Shown: positions 52,276 through 59,695 of the stretch, in pieces | Position numbering within the stretch: position 1 is the stretch's first letter | Layout: each line of letters begins with the position of its first letter | Assembly: GCF_000731675.1 (NCBI RefSeq) | Contig: NZ_JMIT01000004.1 | Coordinates: 310,001-374,000 of the forward strand | Origin: Pseudomonas capeferrum | GTDB taxonomy: Bacteria; Pseudomonadota; Gammaproteobacteria; Pseudomonadales; Pseudomonadaceae | DNA length: 64,000 nt | Reading direction: 5' to 3' | Notes under the pieces: model-generated | Told to the model about the DNA's origin: nothing | Databases searched by the model: none | Seen by the model: the letters and a program-made list of their open reading frames with translations, nothing else | Made by a program: the position numbers and the translations under genes

Positions 52276-52847
52276 CGACGGGCGCTCCCTGGCCTGCGCA
52301 TGGTGGACGCGGGCTCGGCGATACTCGCCTTGCACGCTTCGAGGGCGCGCATCATATGCTTTTCCACAGCGCTCTGGGACAGTTGCATGGCCGTGGCAAT
52401 CTCGCTGTACGTGCAGCCGTGGATGCGGTTGAGCAGAAAGATCTGACGCGTACGCGCGGGCAAGGCACGCAATGCGGCTTCGATGCGTTGCAGGTCGTGA
52501 TCGACCTCCAAGGCTTGCTCAGGCTCCGCGGCGCTGGCTTGCTCATCCACGGCGTGGGTGGCTTCTGCCACGCGCTCGCGGCTGCTTTCACTGCGCAAGT
52601 GGTCGATGGCGAGGTTGCCGGCACAGCGCAGCAGGTAGGTGTCCAGTGCCTCGACCTTGACCTCGGGGCGGCGCCAGAAACGCAGGAACAACTCCTGCAC
52701 CAGGTCCGATGCCGTGGCCCGGCAGCCGACGCGGCGGTTGACCAACGCTTCCATGCGCGCCCGCTGCGCCAGGAACACCTGAACGAAACGCGCACGCCCG
52801 CTGGCGCTGTCGGCGTCAGGTTCGCGCATGTCTTGCGGCTGGCTCAA
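52272..52847 (-). CDS. FecI-type ECF sigma factor
   Basis: This 191-residue iron-starvation sigma factor should direct transcription of the receptor gene after release by FecR. Region 2 spans about 22-95 (ASDLVQELFLRFWRRPE; DTYLLRCAGNLAIDHLR) and region 4 about 128-178 (ALPARTRQIFLLNRIHGCTYSEIATAMQLSQSAVEKHMMRAL). The start at 52847 is the longest choice; Met7 is also possible. It sits 4 bp after the DUF3325 gene, so it is probably cotranscribed with the membrane genes upstream. Confidence 0.93.
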   Translation of the reverse strand: MSQPQDMREPDADSASGRARFVQVFLAQRARMEALVNRRVGCRATASDLVQELFLRFWRRPEVKVEALDTYLLRCAGNLAIDHLRSESSRERVAEATHAVDEQASAAEPEQALEVDHDLQRIEAALRALPARTRQIFLLNRIHGCTYSEIATAMQLSQSAVEKHMMRALEACKASIAEPASTMRRPGSARR

Positions 52848-52851
52848 GCGG

Positions 52852-53178
52852 TCACCCCGCCAGCACAGCCAGCAGCGGGCCCAGCACCAGGCTGGCGGCG
52901 GCCAGGCCCAGCAACAGACGTGGCTGGTACGGCAGGACGAACACCCAGAGGGTCACCCCCGCCATCAACACCGCGATCCACTCCACCAGGCCATGGCCCC
53001 AGCCCCGCAGGTGCACGCTGAGTACCAGCGACAGCATCAGCAGCAGCCAGCCAGCGACGCGCAGCAAGCGCACCTGTTGCGGGCGCGGCTTGCACCCAAG
53101 CAGGTCGCTGAAGTGTTTTTCCATGGCCAGGCACAGGGCAGCGAAGCCTGCGAAGCCGATCAGCGCAATACCTAGCAT
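52852..53178 (-). CDS. DUF3325 small membrane protein
   Basis: This 108-residue protein has three to four membrane spans and matches the DUF3325 family, which accompanies PepSY membrane proteins in iron-uptake operons. No biochemical role is established. It overlaps the PepSY gene by one base and is 4 bp before the sigma gene, a layout that implies a shared transcript and likely a shared membrane complex. Confidence 0.82.
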   Translation of the reverse strand: MLGIALIGFAGFAALCLAMEKHFSDLLGCKPRPQQVRLLRVAGWLLLMLSLVLSVHLRGWGHGLVEWIAVLMAGVTLWVFVLPYQPRLLLGLAAASLVLGPLLAVLAG

Positions 53179-54755
53179 CAGCCTACCTCGACCACGTCAG
53201 CAGTCGGTTTTTTTGCCGCGCGCGAGGCGCGCTTGGCCACAGGTTTGGGGGCGCGCAGCATCTTGCTGGCCGCCCAGGCCAGGAACAGGCCGACGGCCAA
53301 TGCCGTGAGATCGAACCCGGCCATGGCCCAGTCGCCAACCTGCAGCGAATGATCCAGGCCCTGGCCGGTGGTCAGGCCATTGACCAGTGGTAGCAAGGCG
53401 AACGCCAGCGCGCCCAGCGCCAGTTGCTCACCCCAGGCGCGACGCCCGGGACGCAACACGGCATGCACCAGCGACAGCAGCCAGGCCAGGAAGAAGGCGT
53501 TGACCTCCCAGTCGGCGCGGCCTTCCAACGCCACAGGAACCAGCCGGTTGGCCCAGAAGAACCCCGCCACCGCCAGCAGCAGGCCGCTCATGCTGGCAAT
53601 GTTGAGCACCTCGACCAGGCGCAACTCGCTTGGCATGTGCTCGCTCTTGGCATGCTTGAGCTGACGCTTGCCCAGCCACATCACCAGGCCTGTGCCGATC
53701 ACCGCCGTGCCGGCCACACCGAACACGAAGTACAGCCAGCGCAGCCAGGGACCCGCGAAATTGCCCATGTGCAGGCCGGCGAAGCTGAAGGCCGTCGCCA
53801 TCGCGCCGCTCTCCGGCGCACCTTGGCTCAGCAGCGCGCCGTTGGTGCCGTCGAAGGTCCACTTGGCGCTGCGCTTGTAGGCGATGTTGTCGGCGGAGGC
53901 CTGGGTGAAGGTGACCTGGGCATTGCTGTCGCCGGGGTTGTGCAGCTGGATGTAGCCGATACGCGCACCTGGCACTTGTTCCTGAACCTTGGCGTACAGC
54001 GTCGGCAACGGCACCAGCGGCGTCGCGACGTTGGCCGCCTTGGGTGGATCGTCACGGCCGAACAGCTCGTTGAAGTAATCGCCGGTGTTGCCGCTGTAGC
54101 TGGCCAGAATGCCGGCAGGCATCACCATGTACATGAACAGCACCAGGCTGCTGTAGCTGATCATCAGGTGGAACGGCAGCACCAGCACACCGATTGCGTT
54201 GTGCCCGTCCAGCCACGAGCGCTGGCCCTTGCCAGGGCGGAAGGTGAAGAACTCCTTGAAGATCTTCTTGTGGGTGATGATCCCGGTGACCAGGCCTACC
54301 AGCATGATGAAGGCACAGAAGGTCGACAGCCAACGGCCAAACGGATACGGCATCTCGAGCTGGAAGTGGAAACGGTAGAAGAACTCGCCGCCGCGGCTGT
54401 CGCGGGCCTCGACCGGCTGGCCGGTCTGCGCGTCGAGGCTTTTGCTGACAAAGCCGCGCCGCCCGGCCTCGGGGTCACGCCAGCTCACGCTCAGCGCAGC
54501 CTCGCGGGCATTAGGCAAACGGATCATCCAACTGCCGGCGTGCGCGGCATTGGCCTCCAGGTAGCGCTGGGCCAGGCCTAGGCTGTTGACCGGGTCGAGC
54601 GCATGGCGGCGCACTTCGGGCTGGGACCAGTGGTTGATCTCTTCCTTGAAGTAGGACAGCGTGCCGGTGAGGAAGATGGCAAACAGCAGCCAGCCGAAGA
54701 TCAGGCCGGTCCAGGTGTGCAGCCAGGCCATGGCCTGGCGGAAGCCTTCTTTCAT
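53178..54755 (-). CDS. PepSY-domain membrane protein, probable ferrisiderophore reductase
   Basis: This 525-residue inner-membrane protein belongs to the PepSY-associated TM family (PiuB, FoxB, FpvG type). It has four to five long spans, conserved His residues in LHTWTGLIFGWLLFAIFLTGT (about 9-30) and HMGNFAGPWLRWLY (about 328-341), and a large periplasmic loop. Such proteins are thought to reduce ferric siderophores at the inner membrane with quinol or haem electrons. The C-terminus is Lys-rich. The start at 54755 overlaps the DUF3649 stop codon by 4 bp. The function is inferred from family and context. Confidence 0.85.
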   Translation of the reverse strand: MKEGFRQAMAWLHTWTGLIFGWLLFAIFLTGTLSYFKEEINHWSQPEVRRHALDPVNSLGLAQRYLEANAAHAGSWMIRLPNAREAALSVSWRDPEAGRRGFVSKSLDAQTGQPVEARDSRGGEFFYRFHFQLEMPYPFGRWLSTFCAFIMLVGLVTGIITHKKIFKEFFTFRPGKGQRSWLDGHNAIGVLVLPFHLMISYSSLVLFMYMVMPAGILASYSGNTGDYFNELFGRDDPPKAANVATPLVPLPTLYAKVQEQVPGARIGYIQLHNPGDSNAQVTFTQASADNIAYKRSAKWTFDGTNGALLSQGAPESGAMATAFSFAGLHMGNFAGPWLRWLYFVFGVAGTAVIGTGLVMWLGKRQLKHAKSEHMPSELRLVEVLNIASMSGLLLAVAGFFWANRLVPVALEGRADWEVNAFFLAWLLSLVHAVLRPGRRAWGEQLALGALAFALLPLVNGLTTGQGLDHSLQVGDWAMAGFDLTALAVGLFLAWAASKMLRAPKPVAKRASRAAKKPTADVVEVG

Positions 54756-55057
54756 GGGGTTTTCATCCAGTAGGCAATCCCGCTGGCCATGGCCATCAGC
54801 AGGCTGGGCAACAGCACGCCCAGCCAGGCACGCCAGGCGCTGCGGCAAGCAAAGCACCAGATGAAGGCCAGCAGGTAGAAGACGAACGACAGCAGCAAGC
54901 CGATGAGCGTCGCGTCTACCCGTGACAGGGGCGCCAGCAACGCGATGCAGACACTGGCCATGGACGCCAGCAGATAACCGCCCAACAACGCGGCCAGGCA
55001 ACGTGAAGCCACGGCCAGGCGGTAGCTGAGTGGGAGGCCGGCGGCTTTGCTCTTCAT
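54752..55057 (-). CDS. DUF3649 small membrane protein
   Basis: This 101-residue protein has three predicted spans (about 20-40, 47-67 and 75-95) and matches DUF3649, another accessory family of PepSY iron operons. It is the first gene of a probable six-gene unit running DUF3649, PepSY protein, DUF3325, FecI, FecR and receptor. A Fur-like box 33 bp upstream of the start codon suggests that the whole set responds to iron. Confidence 0.82.
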   Translation of the reverse strand: MKSKAAGLPLSYRLAVASRCLAALLGGYLLASMASVCIALLAPLSRVDATLIGLLLSFVFYLLAFIWCFACRSAWRAWLGVLLPSLLMAMASGIAYWMKTP

Positions 55058-55089
55058 GGCGGAGGTCCGGGCATTTTCGGGGCTGCAAT

Positions 55090-55108
55090 AGTAATGATTT
55101 CAATTCTC
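55090..55108 (-). promoter_or_regulatory. Fur-box-like site upstream of the iron operon
   Basis: On the minus strand the 19 bases read GAGAATTGAAATCATTACT, matching the Fur consensus GATAATGATAATCATTATC at 13 positions. It lies 33-51 bp upstream of the DUF3649 start codon in an AT-rich part of an otherwise GC-rich region. The rest of the 55058-55303 gap shows no gene. Confidence 0.6.
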
Positions 55109-55303
55109 ATAAGCAAAGCATTGCCTGTTGCGCAGGAGGTTGCGCGGCCCTCAACGTGCATTTGCAACAAGAAATTTATTTTCAAAAAGGGCTTGAAATC
55201 ATGCCTCGGTTGCCTGACCTTAGAGTCAAGAGGCGCAGAAATTCCAAGGGTCTCAAGGGCCTAGGCACGCCTCCATGCGAGCAAGCTGAATAAGGATTGA
55301 ATC

Positions 55304-55651
55304 ATGCAAATCCAGGTCAACAGCAGCAACCATATCGAAGGTAACGCCCGGCTCGACGAGTGGGTCCGCAGTACGCTGGAAAGCTCACTCGAACGTTACG
55401 AGGACGACCTCACCCGCATCGAGGTCCACCTGCGCGACGAGAACGGCGCCAAGCCCGGACCGCATGACAAACGTTGCCAAATGGAGGCTCGCCCGAAAGG
55501 CCACCAGCCGATTTCCGTGACCCACACCGCCACCTCGCTGGACCAGGCGGTCGATGGTGCCGCCACCAAGCTCAACCATGCGCTGGAACACTTCTACGGC
55601 AAGCTGCGCAGCAAGCGCGGTGTGCTGGAACTGAGTGACCCAGACGCCTGA
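55304..55651 (+). CDS. HPF/RaiA-family ribosome-associated protein
   Basis: This 115-residue protein belongs to the sigma-54-modulation/ribosome hibernation family. It is a short form with only the N-terminal RNA-binding domain (RYEDDLTRIEVHLRDENG; CQMEARPKGHQPISVTHTATSLDQAVDGAATKL). Such proteins bind the 30S subunit and inactivate ribosomes in stationary phase or stress. It is monocistronic with a strong terminator. This is probably a second paralogue, as pseudomonads also carry an hpf next to rpoN. Confidence 0.85.
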   Translation: MQIQVNSSNHIEGNARLDEWVRSTLESSLERYEDDLTRIEVHLRDENGAKPGPHDKRCQMEARPKGHQPISVTHTATSLDQAVDGAATKLNHALEHFYGKLRSKRGVLELSDPDA

Positions 55652-55661
55652 TGGTTACAAC

Positions 55662-55690
55662 AAAACGCCCGGCCTAGAGCCGGGCGTTTT
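55662..55690 (+). terminator. Rho-independent terminator after the HPF-like gene
   Basis: A 12-bp perfect stem (AAAACGCCCGGC / GCCGGGCGTTTT) with a CTAGA loop and a TTTT tail lies 11 bp after the stop codon. Confidence 0.92.
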
Positions 55691-55767
55691 CGTTTCTGCC
55701 GATCAACGGCGCTGAACCAACGAGGTTTTTGTCCGGTCAACCTGTGCAATCCATTTGCTGCAGAAGC

Positions 55768-56064
55768 ATGACCATGAACAACCCATTCGAACTCATCAGC
55801 GCCGCCTTCGCCCCCGAGTACCGGGTCAACCTGAGCATCGCCAACCTCGATGGCAGCATCATGCTGACCCTGTCCGACGACGCCGGCGTGGTCGCCAAGC
55901 GCCTGATCAGCCAGGCCCAGCGCAACGACCCGGTGCGCCTGCAGCGGGTCATCGACAGCATCCGCCTGGGCCTGGCCATAGAACTCGGCCAGAACCCCAT
56001 GCAGGTGCTTGCCGCGCTGACCCGTGATGCGCAACACGCGCCGCGTCACTTCGTGGCCAACTAG
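55768..56064 (+). CDS. DUF3509-like small conserved protein
   Basis: This 98-residue cytoplasmic protein resembles the Pseudomonas-specific DUF3509 family, with the core PFELISAAFAPEYRVNLSIANLDGSIMLTLSDDAG and a C-terminal helix. No function is known. The start could be 55768 or the ATG two codons later at 55774; the ribosome site is weak (GCAGAAG). It converges with psiE, leaving 16 bp between stop codons. My family assignment is from pattern memory and is moderate. Confidence 0.7.
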   Translation: MTMNNPFELISAAFAPEYRVNLSIANLDGSIMLTLSDDAGVVAKRLISQAQRNDPVRLQRVIDSIRLGLAIELGQNPMQVLAALTRDAQHAPRHFVAN

Positions 56065-56080
56065 GGTTTGGCCAGGGGTT

Positions 56081-56551
56081 TTACTTGCCCTCCTCCACTT
56101 CCTTGCCGTTGGCATCCAGCACCTTGGTCGAGGGATAGCGGTACGAGGCGTAGCGCACCACCAGGATCGAGAACGCCAGCAGCAGGATGCCACCGCACAG
56201 GTACAGCAGGCCCTCATCCGGCGCCTTGTGATGCGAGACATCGCCGATCAGCAGGCGCGTTAGCGCAGTGATCGCCACGTACAGCAGGAAGCGGATGGGC
56301 ATGTGGTTGGTCTTGAAGTAGATCCCCACCATCGCCCCCAGCTCCAGGTAGATGAACAGCAGCAAGATGTCATCGACACTGACCCCGCCCTTGCCGAGCA
56401 TGTCCAGAAACGTCACCACCGCCGCGTAGGCAGTGATGGCACCAATGCCGAACAGCGCCAGATAATGGAATGCCTCGACGCACAGGTTGCCCAGTGAGTC
56501 GGCCGAGCCGTGCAGGCCCTTGCGCAGCTTTTCAGCCCATTTGATGTTCAC
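56081..56551 (-). CDS. PsiE-family phosphate-starvation-inducible membrane protein
   Basis: This 156-residue protein has four predicted membrane spans (about 26-48, 54-75, 85-105 and 110-130) and matches the PsiE family (YLELGAMVGIYFKTNHMPIRFLLYVAITALTRLLIGD). PsiE is induced by phosphate limitation in E. coli, but its function is unknown. I choose a GTG start at 56551 (MNIKWAEKLRKGLHG) with a GGGA upstream. Longer in-frame sequence reaches across the LexA box of yebG and lacks family character. The gene is divergent from yebG. Confidence 0.85.
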   Translation of the reverse strand: MNIKWAEKLRKGLHGSADSLGNLCVEAFHYLALFGIGAITAYAAVVTFLDMLGKGGVSVDDILLLFIYLELGAMVGIYFKTNHMPIRFLLYVAITALTRLLIGDVSHHKAPDEGLLYLCGGILLLAFSILVVRYASYRYPSTKVLDANGKEVEEGK

Positions 56552-56724
56552 GATTGTCCCATTCCCCGATACGCCATGAAGGATGATGCGCCACCTCTGT
56601 GACGCTTGTGCCTTGCAGTTAAAGGGCCAGGCCCCCCGCTTTGGAAGGCGACCGATTGCCGCAAGGCACCTGTGGGCTACGCTTTTGCGCAAGATTCTGG
56701 TTGCGCAACGATGCCCGATGCCAT

Positions 56725-56744
56725 TACTGTATATAGATACAGTA
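56725..56744 (+). promoter_or_regulatory. LexA (SOS) box of yebG
   Basis: The 20 bases TACTGTATATAGATACAGTA match the enterobacterial LexA consensus at nearly every position, including the CTGT/ACAG halves at 56727-56742. It lies 40 bp upstream of yebG, a known SOS gene. Confidence 0.93.
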
Positions 56745-56783
56745 AAACGCAACCCAACCAGCAAAAAGGCATAGAGGTGATGA

Positions 56784-57047
56784 ATGGCCGTCGAAGTGGT
56801 GTACCGCAGCAGCCGCGACCCGGAGCGCTTGTTCATGGATAAGGCCGAAGCAGATCGTCACGACAAGATGCTCGAACTGGCCGAGCGCCTGGCCGAAGTG
56901 CTGCACAAGGCAGTGCCATCGCTGACCGAGCAGCAGGTCGAAGAAGCCGGTATCTACATGGCCAAGAACCGCGATGTGTTCGCCCGGGCGTTCAAGAGCC
57001 AGCCAGACGCTTTGGCCGAGCTGCTCGATGGCCAAGCAGCCGAATAG
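56784..57047 (+). CDS. yebG: SOS-induced protein YebG
   Basis: This 87-residue protein matches YebG (MAVEVVYRSSRDPERLFMDKAEADRHDKMLELAERL), a small DNA-damage-inducible protein of the LexA regulon whose biochemical role is not clear. The strong LexA box 40 bp upstream confirms its membership in the SOS regulon here. It is monocistronic and converges on the dehydrogenase gene at 57106. Confidence 0.93.
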   Translation: MAVEVVYRSSRDPERLFMDKAEADRHDKMLELAERLAEVLHKAVPSLTEQQVEEAGIYMAKNRDVFARAFKSQPDALAELLDGQAAE

Positions 57048-57105
57048 TATCGCGCGGCATTTGGGGGAGCAGGTTTAACCGCTCCCACAGGCAACAACGC
57101 CGCAC

Positions 57106-58125
57106 TCAACCGTAGAGCAACCGCTCCGCCAGCATCTGTGCCACCCGCGCCGGCGAACGTTTCTCCGCCTGGGCATGGCCAAACACTTCGGTCAGCCGCG
57201 TGGGAATACGCGCCAGGTGCGCTGTGATGGTGCTCAGGTCCTCACCCCGATGGGTCAATGCCACATAGATCAGCCCACCGGCATTGATGACATAGTCAGG
57301 CGCATACAAGATGCCGCGCGACTCCAACTGGTCGGCCACCTGCAGGGTAGTCAGCTGATTGTTCGCCGCCCCCGCCACCGCCGCGCAACGCAGTTGCATC
57401 ACGCTCTGCCCGTTGAGCACCGGCCCCACGCCACAAGGGGCGAAGATATCGCAGGGGGTGCTGATCAAGGCATCGTTGGTCACCGGGTGCGCATTGAACT
57501 GCTCGACCGCCAGTCGCACACGTCCAGGGTCCAGGTCACTCACCAGCAGCTCCGCACCCGCCGCGTGCAACTGCTCGGCCAAGGCATAGCCAACGTTGCC
57601 CAAGCCTTGCACCGCAACGCGCAAGCCTTCCAGGTTGTAGCTGCCCAGGCGGGCATAGGACGTGGCGCGAATACCCGCGAACACCCCCATGGCGGCATGC
57701 GGTGAAGGGTCACCCGAGGCTGTGGTGCTGGTCACATGCGGCGTACTCTGGGCGATGCAGTCCATGTCCACGGTTGAGGTACCGCTGTCTACGGCGGTAA
57801 TGAAACGCCCCTGCAGGGTGTCGACGAAACGGCCGAACGCCTCGAACAGCGCTGCGCGGTTTTCGACATGGGGGTTGCGCATGATCACCGCCTTGCCCCC
57901 CCCCAGCGGCAACCCCGCCAGCGCGGCCTTGTAGCTCATGCCCTGGGCCAGGCGGATCGCGTCGGTCATGGCGCTCTCGTCATCGGCGTAAGGCAGGTAG
58001 CGACACCCGCCCATGGCGGGGCCCAGTTGCTCGCTGTGGATAACCACCACGGCCTTGAGCCCCGTGGGCGGGTCGATGAACAAGTGCAACGATTGGGTAC
58101 GGGTACTTTGCATGAGTGCGAACAT
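57106..58125 (-). CDS. Leucine-dehydrogenase-type Glu/Leu/Phe/Val dehydrogenase
   Basis: This 339-residue NAD-dependent amino-acid dehydrogenase has the substrate motif GPAMGGCRYLPY (about 35-46), the catalytic region SYKAALAGLPLGGGKAVI (64-81) with Lys66 and Lys78, and the Rossmann segment VQGLGNVGYALAE. The family includes leucine, valine and phenylalanine dehydrogenases; shortness and sequence favour the leucine type. The start at 58125 follows GGGGAG; five residues further upstream are in frame without a site. It may act in branched-chain amino-acid catabolism. It is divergent from the SirB1-type gene, with 125 bp between the start codons. Confidence 0.88.
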   Translation of the reverse strand: MFALMQSTRTQSLHLFIDPPTGLKAVVVIHSEQLGPAMGGCRYLPYADDESAMTDAIRLAQGMSYKAALAGLPLGGGKAVIMRNPHVENRAALFEAFGRFVDTLQGRFITAVDSGTSTVDMDCIAQSTPHVTSTTASGDPSPHAAMGVFAGIRATSYARLGSYNLEGLRVAVQGLGNVGYALAEQLHAAGAELLVSDLDPGRVRLAVEQFNAHPVTNDALISTPCDIFAPCGVGPVLNGQSVMQLRCAAVAGAANNQLTTLQVADQLESRGILYAPDYVINAGGLIYVALTHRGEDLSTITAHLARIPTRLTEVFGHAQAEKRSPARVAQMLAERLLYG

Positions 58126-58250
58126 CGGCGGGCTCCCCAACGAGGTGCTCCTAGCAGTATAGGCACGCCCGCGAGGGTAGAGCCTTGGTCAGACCACTGG
58201 ACGAAACAGCGCGCCACGGCTAATAGTTAAACGTGTGTGGAGATCCCCCC

Positions 58251-59057
58251 ATGAAGCCACGTCAAGCCTGCCTGGCCTGCCTGGAACGCGAGCCTGTCGC
58301 CCTGCTGGAAGCCGCATTGTGGATTGCCGCCGAGCACGACGCTGCTGTCGAGCCCGCGCACAGCCTCGCCCTGCTGCACGACCTGCACCGCGAGATCAAC
58401 GCCAACCTGCCGATGCTGCCCCTGTGCGAACTGGCCCAGCCGCTGCTGCGCCAACTCAATGCATTGGGTTTTCAGCAAGACGAATATCACCCATTGCGGC
58501 CCCAAGCGGCGTTGCTGAACAACGTCTTGCAACGCCGCCGTGGCCAACCGTTGACCCTGGCCATTCTGGCGCTGGAGCTGGCGGGGCGCCTGTCCATCCC
58601 GCTGGAAGGCGTGGGCTTCCCCGGCCACTTCCTGCTGCGCGTGCCCGGCGCCGACCACCTGCTTGACCCCTGCGGTGGCAGGCGCCTGTACCCAAGCGAT
58701 TGCCGTGACCTGCTTGCCCGCCAGTTCGGCCCGCACGTGCCGCTGAACGCAGAGCACATGCGCACGGCCAGCCCACGGCAGATGCTGCAACGCCTGTCAC
58801 GCAACCTGCGCCAGTTGCACATCAGCAACGACAACCACCTGGCCGCGCTGATCGATGCCGAGCGGGTCATGCAACTAGGCCCGGTGCAAGTCAGCGACTA
58901 CACCACCCGCGCTTCGCTGTACCAGTCCCTGGATTGCCCGCAGGCCGAGCGCTTCGACCTGGAGCATGCCCTGCTACTGACGGACGACCCGGTGCAACGC
59001 CTGAAGCTGTCCGAACGTATCGGCAAACTCCCGGCGCCGACCCATTCCATTCACTGA
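58251..59057 (+). CDS. SirB1/transglutaminase-like protein
   Basis: This 268-residue protein belongs to the SirB1 family with a transglutaminase-like core (LNNVLQRRRGQPLTLAILALELAGRL and GVGFPGHFLLRVPG, about 88-135) and a TPR-like C-terminal tail (HISNDNHLAALIDAERVM). The usual catalytic Cys is not obvious in the core, so enzymatic activity is doubtful. The start at 58251 follows GGAG. Its 3' end overlaps the convergent maiA gene by 7 bp. The role is unknown. Confidence 0.82.
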   Translation: MKPRQACLACLEREPVALLEAALWIAAEHDAAVEPAHSLALLHDLHREINANLPMLPLCELAQPLLRQLNALGFQQDEYHPLRPQAALLNNVLQRRRGQPLTLAILALELAGRLSIPLEGVGFPGHFLLRVPGADHLLDPCGGRRLYPSDCRDLLARQFGPHVPLNAEHMRTASPRQMLQRLSRNLRQLHISNDNHLAALIDAERVMQLGPVQVSDYTTRASLYQSLDCPQAERFDLEHALLLTDDPVQRLKLSERIGKLPAPTHSIH

Positions 59058-59683
59058 ACCGGGGTATCGGACTGCTGCGAGGGGTGCGCCTTGGCGAACG
59101 CCGGGTGCTGGGCAGCCAGTGCCGCAACGCAACGCAGCCGCGGGTAGCCGCTGAGGTCAATGTTGAAGCGCTCGGCAGCGTACAGCTGCGGCAGGAGGTA
59201 GACATCCGCCAACCCCGGCTCAGCGCCAAAGCAGAAGCCGTGCTCGCCGATCAGTTGCTCGACCGCCGACAGCCCTTGGCTGATCCAGTGCGCGATCCAC
59301 TGGTTGACCTGAGCCTCGTCCTGGCCGGCCTGGCGCAGCAGGTTGAGCACGCTGACGTTGTGCAGCGGGTGAATGTCGCAACCGATGATCGCCGCCACGC
59401 CGCGCACCTTGGCCCGCGCTTCGGCCGTGTCCGGCAGCAGCGCAGGCTGTGGATAAACCTCTTCCAGGTATTCGATGATCGCCGGTGACTGCACCAACAG
59501 CGCACCGCTGTCGGTGCGCAGGGCCGGCACTCGGCCCTGCGGGTTCACCGCGACATAGCCCGCATCGCGCTGCTCGCCCTTGAGCAGGTTGACCGGCAGT
59601 GACTGGTAATCCAGCCCCTTGAGCGCCAGCGCGATGCGTACCCGATAGGACGAGGTGGAACGGTAGTAGGTGTACAGCTCCAT
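59051..59683 (-). CDS. maiA: Maleylacetoacetate isomerase (MaiA/HmgC)
   Basis: This zeta-class glutathione transferase (210 residues) isomerises maleylacetoacetate to fumarylacetoacetate in the homogentisate pathway. The zeta motif appears as STSSYRVR at residues 9-16, with the thioredoxin fold up to about 80 (NPQGRVPALRTDSGALLVQSPAIIEYLEE) and a helical C-terminal domain. It is the last gene of hmgA-fahA-maiA, 12 bp after fahA, and its tail overlaps the convergent SirB1 gene. Confidence 0.95.
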   Translation of the reverse strand: MELYTYYRSTSSYRVRIALALKGLDYQSLPVNLLKGEQRDAGYVAVNPQGRVPALRTDSGALLVQSPAIIEYLEEVYPQPALLPDTAEARAKVRGVAAIIGCDIHPLHNVSVLNLLRQAGQDEAQVNQWIAHWISQGLSAVEQLIGEHGFCFGAEPGLADVYLLPQLYAAERFNIDLSGYPRLRCVAALAAQHPAFAKAHPSQQSDTPVQ

Positions 59684-59695
59684 ACCCCTGCCCCC

